Source: Methanospirillum stamsii
Lineage (GTDB): Archaea; Halobacteriota; Methanomicrobia; Methanomicrobiales; Methanospirillaceae
NCBI RefSeq assembly: GCF_003173335.1
Contig: NZ_QGMZ01000021.1
Location: 1 to 53,001, forward strand
Direction of reading: 5' to 3'
DNA length: 53,001 nt
Part shown: positions 18,469 to 26,576 of the stretch, one piece after another
How positions within the stretch are numbered: position 1 is the stretch's first letter
How the letters are laid out: the number at the start of each line of letters is the position of its first letter
Notes under the pieces: model-generated
What the model was told of the DNA's origin: nothing
What the model saw: only the letters and a program-made list of their open reading frames with translations
Databases searched by the model: none
Made by a program: the position numbers and the translations under genes

Positions 18469-19538
18469 ATGACTCCCCAATATATTCATATGCGGCGATT
18501 GAAAGTGGTAAATGCTGAAACAATGGCTATCATAATACAATCAGAAATTATGACAAATGACGAATCACGTTATAATCATCGTTTACATGGAGTATTACTT
18601 GTTTCAAAGGGATATTCTTGTTTAGAAACTGCAAAAATTTTGGGTCATACGGTAAAAACCATTGAGAATTGGGTAAATCAATTTAATGAGGATAGTTTTC
18701 AAGGTTTAAGAGATGAAAAAAGAACGGGAAGGCCTTCTTCTCTCTCAAACCAACAATTAGAAGAAATCAAGCAAATTTTAAGAAAAGACCCAATATCACT
18801 TGATTATGAACAAAATCTCTGGGACGGGAAACTGCTTAGTTATCACATTGAAAAAACGTATGGAATAATGATTAGTGTTCGCCAATGTCAAAGACTGTTC
18901 CATAAATTAGAGTATCGTCAGGTGAAACCCCGACCAATCAGTTCAAAATCAGATCCAAAAAAACAGGAGAGTTTTAAAAAAAACTAAAACGTAAATTCCA
19001 AAGCGGAAAATATGAAATTTGGAGTTCAGATGAATGCCATTTTCAACAAAATGGCACTCGATGTAAAATGTGGATTCCAAATGATATTAAAAATCCTGTT
19101 GTGAAACAAGAACCAACGAGAAAAAAAGTCAGTGTTTTTGGATCAGTCAATGTTTCTGATGGTAGGTTAGTGTATTCTTTGCAACAAATTTTCAATGCAA
19201 AAACCTTTTTAGATCATTTAAATCAAATTCTCGAATATAAACCACCAAGAAAAAAAATTTTGTTGATTCTAGATAATGCAAGATATCACCATGCAAAAAT
19301 TTTACTTCCCTGGCTTGAAAGTAATAAGCGAAGTATAGAACTTCTTTTTTTACCCCCATATAGTCCTGAGCTGAATCCGATTGAACATGTGTGGAAACGA
19401 GAGCGCTACATAGGGACGCACAATCGGTTTTTTCCTACTATTACTGCCCTAAAAGAATGTGTGACCGATGTATTTGATAGATGGGCTGAGCCAAATATTG
19501 AATTACGTTCTCTATGCGCAATTAATTATGTCGTTTAG
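18469..19538 (+). CDS. IS630-family DDE transposase, two frames (probable -1 frameshift)
   Basis: Frame one (18469-18987) encodes the helix-turn-helix half: winged/HTH segment with G-H-T-V-K-T-I-E-N-W and a second HTH. Frame two (open from about 18978 to 19538) carries the DDE catalytic core: S-S-D-E-C-H-F, L-L-I-L-D-N-A-R-Y-H-H-A and P-E-L-N-P-I-E-H-V-W-K, giving Asp, Asp and Glu. The frames meet at eight A followed by C (18976-18984), containing the canonical slippery heptamer A_AAA_AAC in frame one. A -1 slip there would make one protein of about 356 residues, a normal length for IS630. Programmed frameshifting is known in this family; a disabling mutation is the alternative. The catalytic residues are intact. 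Confidence 0.85.
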
Positions 19539-19540
19539 TA
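19525..19540 (-). repeat. Right terminal inverted repeat of the IS630 element
   Basis: ATTATGTCGTTTAGTA on the plus strand, the reverse complement of TA-n5-CGACATAAT. The TA target copy follows at 19541-19542. Confidence 0.8.
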
Positions 19541-20084
19541 TAGCATCAGGGGTGGTTTCAACAAGTGCACGAAACTTGCCCTCACTCTCCTGTAAGGCTT
19601 CTTTGGTCCTTACCAGTTCGTTAAACTGCTGCAGTTGTTCAGTTTCAGCCCGCCTTCGCCGCACCGCCTGTTTTATCTTATGAGCCAGTTCAACAAATTG
19701 TGCCTTTGGTTCTCCACCCTTTTGAATGTAAAAATCTGCTCCGTTATTAATGGCTTCAATGGCGATCTCTTCACGGCCTCTTCCGGTAAAAAGAAGGAAG
19801 GGAATATCACCATATTTCTCCCTGATGACTTTTAAAAATGCAATGCCATCCATGTCCGGCATCTGGTAATCTGATACAATAGCATCATAAGAGCCGATAT
19901 GAGGAGAGTTTATCGCCTCATGAACTGAGGCTATCGTCTCAACGGTAAATCCACCAATCCGCTCCAGGAAGAGTTTTCCAATAAAGAGAAGGTCAGGTTC
20001 ATCATCTACGTAGAGAAGAGAGATATTATCTGTGTGATTTGTTTGTGATTGAGTATTTATATCTGCCACATCCGGAGTGAGCAT
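19541..20084 (-). pseudogene. N-terminal part of IS-interrupted hybrid histidine kinase (receiver domain)
   Basis: Encodes a complete receiver (phospho-acceptor D72 in S-D-Y-Q-M-P-D-M-D-G, T in L-F-T-G-R-G, K in I-Q-K-G-G), a coiled-coil linker and the first residues of a PAS domain (F-R-A-L-V-E-T-T-P-D-A-I) before running into IS630 sequence and a stop about ten codons later. The product, if made, would be a free-standing response-regulator domain. The start is ATG 20084; a TATA-like GATATAAATAC lies just inside the coding region, so the real start is not certain. Confidence 0.85.
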
Positions 20085-20106
20085 AGGTTATTTTTCTCCA
20101 TTCTTG

Positions 20107-20128
20107 TCTCCGGCCAATTGTCCGGAGA
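20107..20128. promoter_or_regulatory. Inverted repeat upstream of the interrupted kinase
   Basis: TCTCCGG and CCGGAGA form 7-base arms separated by eight bases, about 25 to 45 bases ahead of ATG 20084. It could be an operator or a hairpin in the 5' leader. A TATA-rich stretch on the minus strand lies further upstream at about 20195-20208. Confidence 0.4.
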
Positions 20129-20411
20129 AATATTTAGACATAGTGATTGGAAGAGCAGTCTATTAACCCTTTTGAGAGAGAATTATCCCCATAGTTTATA
20201 TATATACAAAGGTAAGGTCCAATATTTTTAATTTTCATCCGTGAGATCCGGGGGTTAACAGACTTATCCGGCTTTGCTTTTGGTGATTACGATAAGACCT
20301 GACGTCACTGAACCGACTCATATCCTGATGAAAGGGAAATTTTATCGGTGTTATGGAAAGTTTTGATGAATTCTCAATACCTATATCTGTTTATTGTGAG
20401 AAGCTCTATAA

Positions 20412-20837
20412 ATGCTTGATCTGACATCACTCAAAAAGGCAATATCTTCTATGAATAATGCAATTTTGGTCTGTCAGTATAAAGATAATGCCTGGAATGA
20501 GCAGAATAATGTCAGAGAAGTAATCGAGGCCGGAGTTATTCAGAATTTTGAGTTCACGTATGAACTTTCATACAAATTTATGGTCCGGTGGATCTCACTT
20601 AATATCTCCCCGGAGGCAGCATCACCCCTGACAAAACGGGATATCTTCAGAACTGCAGCACGAAAAGAACTGATTTTAGATCCAACACTCTGGTTTACAT
20701 TTACCGATGCCAGGAATATCACTTTTCATACCTATGATAGAAAAAAGGCTGAACAAGTCCTTCTCCTGGCCCCTGCTTTGCTTGAAGAAGCATCATATTT
20801 ATATTCGGTTCTGGAGAGACAGAATGCTGAGCCTTGA
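20412..20837 (+). CDS. HI0074-family nucleotidyltransferase substrate-binding (HEPN-like) protein
   Basis: A 141-residue all-helical protein of the NTase_sub_bind (HI0074) family, recognised by V-I-E-A-G-V-I-Q-N-F-E-F-T-Y-E-L-S-Y-K and by R-N-I-T-F-H-T-Y near residue 100. It is the HEPN-fold partner of an MNT nucleotidyltransferase and forms a complex with it. The gene encoding that partner starts 14 bases before this stop. Unlike most such pairs in this window, both members look full length. The R-N-x3-H segment fits the HEPN R-x4-6-H site, so toxin activity is possible but unproven. Confidence 0.85.
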   Translation: MLDLTSLKKAISSMNNAILVCQYKDNAWNEQNNVREVIEAGVIQNFEFTYELSYKFMVRWISLNISPEAASPLTKRDIFRTAARKELILDPTLWFTFTDARNITFHTYDRKKAEQVLLLAPALLEEASYLYSVLERQNAEP

Positions 20838-21126
20838 ACCGATATATCTCGAGGAGATCCTGACCATCCTGAAGTCTCATCTGAAAAATTGTGACATTTT
20901 TGCATTTGGTTCACGGGTTTCAGGCACATATCAGAAGTTTTCAGATCTTGATATAGTGATCAAAGGGACGGACGAGATTTCTCCGGAAGTAATTAACTCC
21001 TTAAAGGAGGCATTTTCCCTTTCTTCGATACCGATATCTGTGGATATCGTTGATTATCATGCCGTTTCTGATCAATTCAAATCGGTCCTTGATAATTCTG
21101 AAAAAACCCTCCTGATAAGGCTTTAA
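20824..21126 (+). CDS. HI0073-family MNT nucleotidyltransferase
   Basis: A 100-residue minimal nucleotidyltransferase. I chose ATG 20824, which overlaps the upstream gene by 14 bases, because the longer frame from 20707 only shadows it. The signature F-G-S-R-V-S-G ... S-D-L-D-I-V-I and the later V-D-I-V-D strand provide the metal-binding carboxylates. It pairs with the HI0074-like protein as a toxin-antitoxin-like or nucleotidyl-transfer complex. Confidence 0.85.
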   Translation: MLSLEPIYLEEILTILKSHLKNCDIFAFGSRVSGTYQKFSDLDIVIKGTDEISPEVINSLKEAFSLSSIPISVDIVDYHAVSDQFKSVLDNSEKTLLIRL

Positions 21127-21430
21127 AATTCCGGATATCAACCCCTCATTTACTTCATCCGAAAAATTCACCTCTGTAATCGAGGTTGAGGCTTCGTGAA
21201 ATTACCACAGGTTTCCTCACAAATTTTGATAAAAAAATATACGAATAGGATATTAAAACCAGAACGGATATATTTTCATCCAAAGGTCACCTATGGACAT
21301 CAATTCATCCATACTCTTATCATCTTAAGGGTGAATACTCCTCCACGAAAACCCCGGACCTGACTGGAAATCCATACCAAATGATGTAAGATAATCAAGA
21401 ATCCGGCAGTCTGATCTCAAAATCCGATGA
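21127..21430. other. Intergenic, no gene seen
   Basis: About 300 bases without a convincing frame, repeat or RNA gene. Confidence 0.5.
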
Positions 21431-21463
21431 ATGATCTCCCGATCCGGAGTTTATGGAGGTATC

Positions 21464-21999
21464 ATGATAAACACGATGGTTCCTGATAACCTGCCGGTCC
21501 CGGCTCTCCGGTTTTTAATCTTTACAATCCTGATTCTCTCCTGCTTCATTTCATCAGCATTCGCTGTATCCCCTGAAACGCTGATTGCTGCCCTTCCAAC
21601 TGCATCGGATATAACACCCGGGCTTGACATGAAAAATCCACCCGGAATTACTTCACAATCCGATGATCCCAACTATTTGTAACCAATTATGTTACCGGAA
21701 AAGGGTGGTATGAAATCCGGTCCTATGGTTCTTTTGGAAAGATTAAGGATGACTCCGTTGTAGAACGGATGGTCATGGAGCGATTTGAGGCCAGGTATCA
21801 TGAGGAAGAACTGGTTGATCTTCAGGCATTTTATCTTGCAAACGAGGATCTTTTCATTAAAAGCTTCATGTGGGAATACCGTGATAAACTTGACCTTCTG
21901 GCTCGTACGTGCCAGGACCTGGTAGAAGGAAAAATCGTCTCCAAAGTGACATATACACCAAAGCGGTGGGATATCCTCCCTCCGGAACTGAAAGAATGA
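21464..21999 (+). pseudogene. Exported protein gene with a single-base frameshift
   Basis: Start ATG 21464 follows GGAGGT. A signal peptide (hydrophobic F-L-I-F-T-I-L-I-L-S-C-F, cleavage near S-A-F-A) leads to a mature part that stops at D-D-P-N-Y-L (21682). One frame over, the reading continues without interruption as F-V-T-N-Y-V-T-G-K-G-W-Y-E-I-R to 21999 (E-L-K-E-stop). One missing T in the ATTTG at about 21676-21680 explains both. The restored protein has about 178 residues with a charged helical C-terminal half. I do not recognise the family. A sequencing error cannot be excluded. Confidence 0.7.
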
Positions 22000-22076
22000 T
22001 TATTAGATAATAAATTATCCTTTTGAAGATCAGAAATGCATAACCAGTTTGAGTGACAATCTAAACAAGAGGAAGA

Positions 22077-22316
22077 ATGGAAACGGTAATTTCGGAAGAC
22101 AAGGATTTAATTGTTCCCAGAGAAATATGGAGAGAGGCTGATTTTTCTCCAGGTGACCATGTTATGATATCAGTAGTGGATGGGAAAATAGTCATAATTC
22201 CTGAAAAAAATACCATTGTGGCAAAATTTAAGGCTCTAGCCGAAAAGGTTCAAATTAATGATTATCAATCTGATGAACAATACGATTTAGAATTACAGGA
22301 ACGATTGGATCTTTAA
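22077..22316 (+). CDS. AbrB/MazE-type antitoxin (VapB-like)
   Basis: A 79-residue protein with a swapped-hairpin AbrB fold signature, V-P-R-E-I-W-R-E-A-D-F-S-P-G-D-H-V followed by an I-I-P strand, and an acidic C-terminal tail for toxin binding. The Shine-Dalgarno AGAGGA lies just ahead of ATG 22077. The VapC gene starts three bases after the stop. It probably represses its own operon. The homologous pair at 30751-31405 shares the same architecture. Confidence 0.8.
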   Translation: METVISEDKDLIVPREIWREADFSPGDHVMISVVDGKIVIIPEKNTIVAKFKALAEKVQINDYQSDEQYDLELQERLDL

Positions 22317-22319
22317 AGC

Positions 22320-22733
22320 ATGTATTATATCGATGCAAATGTCTTCATATACGCTGCAATAGATAACTCCGATAAAGGGAGATGGTCTCGTGATGTTCTT
22401 CAAAGAGTTGAAAATAATAATATTAAGGCGATTACATCATATCTGACCTGGGATGAATTTACCTATGCTCTTTTAAAGAGGATTAACCGGGCTGTTGCAG
22501 AAGAATATTCTTCCTTTCTCTTTGAATTACATGATTTGTCATTTATCCCGGTTGATGAAAAGATAATAAAATCAGCCGGATATTTCTTCTCTCATTACAA
22601 ATTAAAACCTCGTGATGCCATTCACATTGCAACAGCGATGAGTTTTGATGTGAAATATATGATATCAGAAGATTCAGATTTTGAATCGATTCCATTGATA
22701 AAAAGAATGTGGATGAACGATACATGGTTTTAA
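22320..22733 (+). CDS. VapC-family PIN-domain ribonuclease toxin
   Basis: Full-length 137-residue PIN protein. Acidic active-site residues are visible: D5 in Y-Y-I-D-A-N, E in W-D-E-F near residue 46, D in P-R-D-A-I-H-I-A-T-A at about 100, and D in S-E-D-S-D-F at about 120. Such toxins cleave tRNA or rRNA and are held inactive by the VapB partner encoded just upstream. This is one of only two toxin-like genes in the window that appear complete. Confidence 0.88.
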   Translation: MYYIDANVFIYAAIDNSDKGRWSRDVLQRVENNNIKAITSYLTWDEFTYALLKRINRAVAEEYSSFLFELHDLSFIPVDEKIIKSAGYFFSHYKLKPRDAIHIATAMSFDVKYMISEDSDFESIPLIKRMWMNDTWF

Positions 22734-22820
22734 GAATGTTCACCAGATAGACCATAGTTTTATCTGTCCGGAGAAAAAGCCCTGTCTTTCAACCACGGCG
22801 GGATTTTTTTACCCCTTAAA

Positions 22821-22846
22821 ATTACCAAACATTGGTAATAATTACC
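22821..22846. promoter_or_regulatory. Operator-like triple half-site ahead of the AAA_14 ATPase
   Basis: ATTACCAA-ACA-TTGGTAAT is an 8-base-arm inverted repeat, and its right arm overlaps a second palindrome, GGTAAT-A-ATTACC. Three alternating half-sites thus lie 20 to 45 bases upstream of a TATA element (TATTTATAC, 22864-22872). This is a typical place for a regulator to act. The regulator is not known. Confidence 0.55.
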
Positions 22847-22897
22847 CCCTATTTTAGCCAAAGTATTTATACCCATATCATCAATATCAAAAGACAC

Positions 22898-24232
22898 GTG
22901 TTTCGAACGATAACCTCTCATCTGGTATCCTGGAAAAAAACCCACCGGACTCCTCTTTTAATCAGGGGTGCAAGACAGGTAGGAAAAAGTTTTAGTGTTG
23001 AGGAATTTGGCAAAACCGAATTTGATAAAGTGATTTCTCTAAATTTTGATTTAAATCCGGGTTTAATCAAAATATTTGACTCAAGAGATCCCGATTCCAT
23101 AATCACCCAGATAGAACTCTTATTTCGGGTGAGAATCACAAAGAATTCACTCCTATTTCTGGATGAAATACAGGAATGCCCAAATGCGATAACTTCCCTT
23201 CGGTACTTTAAAGAATTACGCCCGGATCTTTTTGTAATAGGAGCTGGTTCACTCCTTGAATTTGCATTTACCGAAGGTATCCGGATGCCGGTTGGAAGAA
23301 TCCAGTTTTTAAATATGTTTCCTCTTTCCTTTTATGAATTCATGAAGGCAATGGGCGAAGACAATCTCATATCTTACCTCAATACCATTTCATATTCCGA
23401 TTCTATCCCTCCGGCAGTTCATGAACAGCTCCTCGTGCTTCTCCGGACATTTGTTATTCTTGGAGGAATGCCTGAAGTCATCGTTTCATATATTGAGACA
23501 AAAAGTATACTGGAGGCTTCCTATGTTCAGGATTCACTTATAGAAACATATAAACGTGATTTTAGTAAATATGCCAAATCATCAGAATTAATTCATCTCC
23601 AGACCGTTTTTTCTGCTATCCCCCGGATGGTATCAGAACAGATAAAATACGTAAATATTGACCGGGAATCAAGATCCCGAGAGTTAAAGACGGCATTACA
23701 CCTCCTGACCCTTGCCCGGGTGATAACTCCGGTCTTTAGTACTGATGCATCAGGACTTCCCCTTCGGGCGAAACTTTCAAACCGTCAGAAGTTTATTTTT
23801 CTGGATATCGGACTTATGCAGCATCTTTGTGGATTAAATGCGGAAATTTTAAGCCAGAAAGAGATGATGCAGATAAATAAAGGAAATTTAGCAGAACAGT
23901 TTATCGGCCAGGAATTATTGGCACTCGAAGATCCCTATATCAGTTCAGAACTCTATTTCTGGGCACGAGATAAACAAGGTAGTTCGAGTGAAATAGACTT
24001 CTGCATTGCCAGAAAAGGAAGAATATATCCGGTAGAAGTAAAATCGGGAACGACAGGAAGATTGCGTTCGCTTCGAATATTCATAGAGGAGAAAAAACCA
24101 CCATTCGGAATTCGGTTCTGGGAAGGAGAACTCTCTTTTCATGATGATATTTTATCAATACCGCTCTATATGGCCGGGGAGTCAGGTCGGCTTATCGATG
24201 AAGTGTTTGAGGCAGAAAAAAATCATCTCTGA
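22898..24232 (+). CDS. AAA_14/DUF4143 ATP-binding protein
   Basis: P-loop ATPase of about 444 residues with an N-terminal AAA_14 domain (Walker A R-G-A-R-Q-V-G-K-S, Walker B F-L-D-E-I-Q-E-C, sensor-like G-A-G-S) and a C-terminal DUF4143 domain that ends in a PD-(D/E)XK-like core (E-I-D-F-C-I-A and V-E-V-K-S-G). I prefer GTG 22898 to the upstream TTG 22832 because the latter lies inside the inverted repeat, while a TATA box sits about 30 bases before GTG 22898. These proteins are common and variable in archaeal accessory regions. The target of the ATPase is unknown; a defence or mobile-element role is often suspected but unproven. Confidence 0.85.
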   Translation: MFRTITSHLVSWKKTHRTPLLIRGARQVGKSFSVEEFGKTEFDKVISLNFDLNPGLIKIFDSRDPDSIITQIELLFRVRITKNSLLFLDEIQECPNAITSLRYFKELRPDLFVIGAGSLLEFAFTEGIRMPVGRIQFLNMFPLSFYEFMKAMGEDNLISYLNTISYSDSIPPAVHEQLLVLLRTFVILGGMPEVIVSYIETKSILEASYVQDSLIETYKRDFSKYAKSSELIHLQTVFSAIPRMVSEQIKYVNIDRESRSRELKTALHLLTLARVITPVFSTDASGLPLRAKLSNRQKFIFLDIGLMQHLCGLNAEILSQKEMMQINKGNLAEQFIGQELLALEDPYISSELYFWARDKQGSSSEIDFCIARKGRIYPVEVKSGTTGRLRSLRIFIEEKKPPFGIRFWEGELSFHDDILSIPLYMAGESGRLIDEVFEAEKNHL

Positions 24233-24327
24233 TCTGAATTCTCCCTAAATCCCGGGTTATTTAATGATATCTCCGTCATGGTACCGTCATCAGCAGGAAT
24301 ATAAAAAAGACAGGATTATCTCCTGTT

Positions 24328-24501
24328 TTATCTCCGGACCAGATTATCTATCACCTCCACCTCCCCGGATTCATCAGCCCGGAGATAACAGAATACATCC
24401 TGTGCACTCCGGATATGCCGGATATAGAGGTATAAGGTGCCAATCCCGTTTATGACAGAAACCAGAATTGAGATATACCCGATTATACTATCAACACTCA
24501 T
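24328..24501 (-). CDS. Small single-pass membrane protein
   Basis: A 57-residue frame whose ATG directly follows the stop of the upstream gene (TAA-ATG). One hydrophobic segment (I-I-G-Y-I-S-I-L-V-S-V-I-N-G-I-G, about residues 6-26) is followed by a charged C-terminal tail. It is the third gene of the minus-strand operon 25591-24328. The function is unknown. The close coupling and the G-G-A-G-G-A ahead of its start support a real gene. Confidence 0.5.
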   Translation of the reverse strand: MSVDSIIGYISILVSVINGIGTLYLYIRHIRSAQDVFCYLRADESGEVEVIDNLVRR

Positions 24502-25053
24502 TTATCCTCCGAAACGTATCCCCTCGGTCAGATTGAGGTTGCCGATAGCATCACTGTCATGAGTTATCGTCCGGTTCAAATCCCGTGACTCTGCCCTTAC
24601 CAGTATGATACCTGACCCGTTTACCATGGTAACGGCATCATTTCCCGGAATAAGATCCCTGGTCGATACATACTGTCCGGACTTCATCAGTCCCGTATAC
24701 CAGATCTTCGAATCAGAGGGAGTGTTGCTCTCCGGAAGGCTGAATACACAGAGGTTTTGCTCTCCTGCTATGCCGGAATTTTGGGTGGTATACTCATCCA
24801 TTCCGATTGGCCCGGAAGACCGGGCATTGGTGCTTGTCCGGACCTCTCCATTGTCTTTTACCTCAAGGTTCCGGAATAATGCTGCGATATCGGTGGTAAA
24901 GAGATGTGCTGCATAGGTCTGACCCTGGCTGATAACCGACGAAGAGACCCATGATGCCCCGTCACAAACAATACTGGACGATATCGAATCCTGAGCGGCA
25001 AATCCGGTTACCAGCAGACAAAAAATGCCCGTGAGGGCATATATCCGATTCAT
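24502..25053 (-). CDS. Exported protein of unknown function
   Basis: A 183-residue protein with a signal peptide (M-N-R-I-Y-A-L-T-G-I-F-C-L-L-V-T-G-F-A-A) and a Ser/Thr-rich, mostly polar mature part with N-G-S and N-R-T type sequons. It has no membrane anchor and no domain I recognise. It lies 34 bases after the 25088-25591 gene and runs directly into the small membrane-protein gene, so the three are probably co-transcribed. Confidence 0.65.
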   Translation of the reverse strand: MNRIYALTGIFCLLVTGFAAQDSISSSIVCDGASWVSSSVISQGQTYAAHLFTTDIAALFRNLEVKDNGEVRTSTNARSSGPIGMDEYTTQNSGIAGEQNLCVFSLPESNTPSDSKIWYTGLMKSGQYVSTRDLIPGNDAVTMVNGSGIILVRAESRDLNRTITHDSDAIGNLNLTEGIRFGG

Positions 25054-25087
25054 TTCTCACTTCCCGGAAAAAAGAAAAGAGAAGGAA

Positions 25088-25591
25088 TCAGGCCAGAGCA
25101 GGAACAGTGTCGGCCCAGGTTTCTATGGCGGTCAGGATGCTGTCTGATTCGAAACTGGAGATACTCACCCGGTCACGTTTGAAGGCGACGTTATAGAGTT
25201 CTCCGGTTTCGGTGTGACATTTCAGGGTGACTGAAAAACTGTCCTCCGAACTGTCATGAGATGCAGTCCCGCCCATTGCACTTGCCATTGCGGTATTGGC
25301 AAGCACGGTTGAAACGAGGGTGTCAAATGCTCCGGATGTTCCGGCCCGTATGGTTACATACCCGACCTGTTTTCCTTCCGTGTTCTCGTATACCACCTTT
25401 CCGGTGTAATACTCGGAACTCTTCTGGACTGCCGAAAGGGTCTCTCCTCCGGAGGTATAGGGTGTGCAGTTCCATGGATTGTCGGTGATAATGCCACTGA
25501 CGATGGTGTTCATTGCTTCCTTACTTGCAAACGGGCTGGCGAGAACCCGTTCTGCACTTTTTACGGTTGATTTAGTTACAAAATCTGCCAT
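25088..25591 (-). CDS. Unknown protein, first gene of a three-gene operon
   Basis: A 167-residue soluble protein with no signal peptide at ATG 25591; a longer form would need GTG 25612. Notable are A-S-P-F-A-S-K-E-A-M-N-T-I-V-S and an Ala/Gly/Ser-rich middle. A TATA-like ACATATATAC (25641-25652) lies upstream. I do not recognise the family. The operon puts an exported protein and a membrane protein behind it, which suggests a surface or secretion-related role. Confidence 0.6.
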   Translation of the reverse strand: MADFVTKSTVKSAERVLASPFASKEAMNTIVSGIITDNPWNCTPYTSGGETLSAVQKSSEYYTGKVVYENTEGKQVGYVTIRAGTSGAFDTLVSTVLANTAMASAMGGTASHDSSEDSFSVTLKCHTETGELYNVAFKRDRVSISSFESDSILTAIETWADTVPALA

Positions 25592-26004
25592 GTTCGATGT
25601 TTCCCCTGTCACAGGTGTGACATACAGTATTGGACGAGAGTATATATGTCCAGGAAAACGAATGGCAATCGGGAGGAGGAGAGGACAGGGTTTAGGGAAC
25701 CGCTGGGTTTGATGAGCGATGGATAGAGAAATTGTGAGGTCCTTTGATGCTCAATAATATATGTCGCTTTCCGGTATCCGGGGATTTCAGATGTAAAAGA
25801 CGGTGAAAAAGTATCTGATTTGACATAATGAAAGATAAGATCATCTGAACCAGGGCAAATTGAGATCCCGATAATTTCTCAAAGAAAAAAACAAAACCTG
25901 AAATGATCCAATCAAACACATTAATTTATGTGATTGGAAAATAATGATATTATTATCCGGATATACTCCAAACCAAAATTTATTGAGATTATCAGAGGTG
26001 AATA

Positions 26005-26247
26005 ATGGGAGCAATAACAGTGAAAGCGATTTATGATGGTTCATCATTCAAAGTACATGAACCACTTGATCTGGAGCCAAATACTGAATATCTCTTAACA
26101 GTGGAAAAAAAATCCTCTGAAAAACCAGTTCATACAATAGAATTTTTAATACAAAATGCAGGAACAATTTCTGGTCCTTCAGACTTTTCTGAAGAACATG
26201 ATCATTATCTCTATGGAACACCCAAAAAGAGTAGAAATACAGAATGA
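26005..26247 (+). CDS. DUF104 (AF2212-like) antitoxin
   Basis: An 80-residue protein opening with I-T-V-K-A-I-Y-D-G-S-S-F-K, then P-L-D-L-E, the beta-sheet core of the DUF104/AF2212-like antitoxins that accompany PIN toxins in archaea. A perfect GAGGTGA Shine-Dalgarno lies five bases ahead of the start. The ATG of the PIN gene overlaps its stop (ATGA). The partner is truncated. Confidence 0.75.
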   Translation: MGAITVKAIYDGSSFKVHEPLDLEPNTEYLLTVEKKSSEKPVHTIEFLIQNAGTISGPSDFSEEHDHYLYGTPKKSRNTE

Positions 26248-26542
26248 AATCGGTGTTTATTGATACTTCCTTTGTGATTGCAATGTTTACACCGGAGGAT
26301 AAATATCATCAAAAAGCATTAGCGATATCTCACGATCTTTTTCAGTATCAACAAATATGGATTACTGATGCTGTTCTCTATGAAATAGGAAACAGTTTTT
26401 CGAAATCAAAAAAGACACCTGTTGCAGAGTTCATTCGAGATTGCTATAAAACTGAACAGATACAAAATAAGTTTGTTCAGGAAGAACAGAATAAAATGCC
26501 ATGTGGGGATTAATTCACATGAGTTTATGTAACCATGCATAG
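26244..26542 (+). pseudogene. PIN-domain toxin, frameshifted and decayed at the C terminus
   Basis: The open frame gives 89 residues with the first PIN Asp (V-F-I-D-T-S-F) and a Glu in V-L-Y-E-I-G-N, then ends at M-P-C-G-D-stop (26513). In the next frame W-G-L-I-H-M-S-L-C reads on to 26542. This matches the family's W-x-L-T-D-C-x-S-F segment, but the catalytic Asp is replaced by His. The frame is therefore shifted and the active site lost. The toxin should be inactive while the DUF104 antitoxin is intact. Confidence 0.7.
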
Positions 26543-26576
26543 CCAGGGGGTAAAAATTGAGGATTATTTTATTCCC

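Larger units (their letters stand above)
18441..19540 (+). mobile_element. IS630-family insertion sequence, 1100 bp
   Basis: The ends are defined by imperfect terminal inverted repeats, TA-n5-CGACATAAT at the left and its mirror image at the right, and by a TA dinucleotide on each side (18439-18440 and 19541-19542), the target duplication typical of IS630/Tc1-mariner elements. One transposase gene in two frames fills it. Excision of the element plus one TA exactly restores the host kinase frame, so the insertion is recent in relative terms. It is more A/T-rich than the kinase around it. Confidence 0.9.

Noticed and set aside
22832-22897. TTG 22832 as start of the AAA_14 ATPase
   Set aside because: It lies inside an inverted repeat and upstream of the TATA box. 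GTG 22898 fits the promoter better.
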